Of a DNA stretch of 64,000 nt, positions 62,546-64,000 are shown piece after piece. The position numbers and the translations under genes are program-made. The number at the start of each line of letters is the position of its first letter. Position 1 is the stretch's first letter. Location: the NCBI GenBank assembly GCA_024235715.1, contig JACKLW010000013.1:80649-144648 (forward strand), read 5' to 3'. The DNA comes from Accumulibacter sp. (GTDB taxonomy: Bacteria; Pseudomonadota; Gammaproteobacteria; Burkholderiales; Rhodocyclaceae). The notes below the pieces were generated by a model, which saw only the letters and a list, made by a program, of their open reading frames with translations, did not search any database and was not told where the DNA came from.

Positions 62546-63754
62546 ATGTGGCTCAACACACTCCTGCTCGCCTTGCGTTCGATCCGGCGCAACCTGATGC
62601 GCTCGTTCCTCACCATCCTGGGCATCGTGATCGGCGTGAGCGCCGTCATCACCATGGTCACCGTGGGCAACGGCGCCACCCTCGCCGTGCAGAACCAGAT
62701 CTCGGGCCTGGGCACCAACCTGCTGCAGGTGCGTCCCGGCCAGCGCATGGGCCCGGGCAGCGGTGGCTCCAGCGCGCCCTACTTCAAGGACAGCGACGCC
62801 GAGGCGATCGCAACTCAGATCGGTGGCGTCGCGGCCGCTGCACCCCAATCGCGCTCGTCGGGCACGCTGGTGGCCAATGGCCGCAACTGGAGCAGCACGA
62901 TCACCGGCAGCACGAACGAGTGGCTCACCATCGGCAACTGGACCCTGGCCCAGGGGCGCGAGTTTTCCGACGCCGAGCAGCGCGCCGGTGCGGCGGTCTG
63001 CATGATCGGCGAAACCGTACGGCGAGAACTGTTCGGCAGCAGCCCCGCGCTGGGCGAGTCGCTGCGCGTGAAGCTGATCAGCTGCGAGGTCATCGCCGTG
63101 CTCGGCTCCAAGGGCCAGGGCTCGTTCGGCAACGACCAGGACGACCTGGTCTTCATCCCGATCAAGACCCTGCAGCGCCGCATCACCGGCAATACCCAGG
63201 TCAACGACTTGCTCGTGTCCATGGCCGATGGCAGCGACACCGAACGCGTCAAGGCCAGCATGACCCAGTTGCTTCGCGAGCGCCGCAAGCTCGCTGACAC
63301 CGATGAAGACAACTTCAACGTGCTCGACACCAAACAGCTGGCCGACACACTCTCGGGCACCACCAAGGTGATGACCACGCTTCTGGGTGCCGTGGCCGCG
63401 GTGAGCCTGCTGGTGGGCGGCATCGGCATCATGAACATCATGCTGGTGAGCGTGACAGAGCGCACCAGGGAAATCGGCTTGCGCCTGGCCATCGGCGCGC
63501 TGGAGCGCGAGGTGCTGCTGCAGTTCCTGATCGAGGCCGTGGTGCTTGCCGCGCTGGGCGGGGCGATCGGCATCGTGCTGGCCATCGGAGCCTCGATCGG
63601 TCTTTCGGATTTGATGAATGTGCCCTACGTGTTCAACCCCGGGGTCAACCTGCTGAGCTTCGTCTTCTCGGCCGGCATCGGCGTGCTGTTCGGCTACTTC
63701 CCGGCCCGCCGGGCGGCACGGCTGAACCCGATCGATGCGCTGCGGCATGAATGA
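62546..63754 (+). CDS. MacB-type ABC transporter permease
   Basis: 402 residues from ATG 62546, two bases after the ATPase stop. One N-terminal membrane helix (SFLTILGIVIGVSAVITMVT), a large periplasmic domain, and three C-terminal helices with GIGIMNIMLVSVTERTREIG, the FtsX/MacB core. With its neighbours it forms a tripartite MacAB-TolC-like pump that may move macrolides, peptides or lipids; the substrate is unknown. Confidence 0.94.
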   Translation: MWLNTLLLALRSIRRNLMRSFLTILGIVIGVSAVITMVTVGNGATLAVQNQISGLGTNLLQVRPGQRMGPGSGGSSAPYFKDSDAEAIATQIGGVAAAAPQSRSSGTLVANGRNWSSTITGSTNEWLTIGNWTLAQGREFSDAEQRAGAAVCMIGETVRRELFGSSPALGESLRVKLISCEVIAVLGSKGQGSFGNDQDDLVFIPIKTLQRRITGNTQVNDLLVSMADGSDTERVKASMTQLLRERRKLADTDEDNFNVLDTKQLADTLSGTTKVMTTLLGAVAAVSLLVGGIGIMNIMLVSVTERTREIGLRLAIGALEREVLLQFLIEAVVLAALGGAIGIVLAIGASIGLSDLMNVPYVFNPGVNLLSFVFSAGIGVLFGYFPARRAARLNPIDALRHE

Positions 63755-63809
63755 GCTTGCTGAAAGCCCACATGAAGCCGATCCGACTGAGTTGTACCCG
63801 AAGGGTAGC

Positions 63810-64000
63810 GACCTCGTGAGGCACTGAAGGCCTGGCATTTCATGCTGGGCTTATCTGTTTTTGTTCTGGTCTGGCTGCGCCTGCTGGTGGCGCGCATGGC
63901 TGGATCCGACCCCCTAACTGAGCCGGATCTTCCGAAGTGGCAGAAGTTATCGGCCGAGTTTATGCACTTTGCGCTGTACTTCTTGATGATTGGTATGCCG
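63810..64000 (+). pseudogene. 5'-truncated cytochrome b561-like gene, continues past window
   Basis: In frame after a TAG at 63807 the sequence reads EALKAWHFMLGLSVFVLVWL then RLL ... KWQKLSAEFMHFALYFLMI, matching helices 2-3 of the cytochrome b561 family with haem-type histidines. The first helix and its histidine are missing, and the first ATG is 63843. Either a decayed gene or a rearranged start. The 3' end lies outside the window. Confidence 0.6.

Overview
The window looks like the chromosome of a GC-rich betaproteobacterium, most likely Rhodocyclales and close to Candidatus Accumulibacter. This is an inference from the gene order pyrG-kdsA-eno-ftsB, the M48 peptidase-phhB-rsgA-orn block, the polyhydroxyalkanoate (PHA) granule proteins, and the uniform codon use. 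No rRNA or tRNA gene and no CRISPR array was recognised.

Layout. (1) 1-9.2 kb is the 3' part of a giant exported protein with a beta-propeller, a serine-hydrolase-like domain, a metzincin-like protease motif, and four tandem adhesin-type repeats of exactly 327 bp. (2) 9.5-15.5 kb holds an HTH regulator, dksA, pnp, rpsO, mobA and a ProQ-type RNA chaperone. (3) 15.6-23.4 kb is a storage-lipid neighbourhood: a Marinobacter-type alcohol-forming fatty acyl-CoA reductase, a PHA phasin, a patatin-like lipase, a TetR regulator, a TPR protein, a wax ester synthase/DGAT, an acyl-CoA binding protein and a PHA granule-region protein. Together these could turn acyl-CoA into fatty alcohol and wax ester on a granule surface. 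(4) 23.4-49.1 kb is mostly housekeeping: rsgA, phhB, M48 peptidase, orn, a PMT-type glycosyltransferase, rpmE, rho, trxA, fdxA, fadD, pyrG-kdsA-eno-ftsB, a peroxiredoxin-slyD pair, a FeoB-like transporter, a periplasmic binding protein, and mutS.

(5) 49.1-56.3 kb is an integrated accessory element directly upstream of mutS. It has a tyrosine integrase, an AlpA-type regulator, an ICE-type (integrative conjugative element) protein, and a recombination module of ssb, small ORFs, a RecE-like nuclease and RecT. Five leaders in this module fold into similar GC-rich structures just ahead of the Shine-Dalgarno sequence, and two of them also share an upstream box. This is the most unusual signal in the window.

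(6) 56.5-64 kb is a second accessory stretch. It has a membrane ferric-reductase-like flavoprotein coupled to a truncated DUF1566-type fragment, a divergent MarR regulator with a palindromic intergenic site, a MacAB/TolC-type tripartite efflux operon, and a 5'-truncated cytochrome b561 gene that runs off the window.
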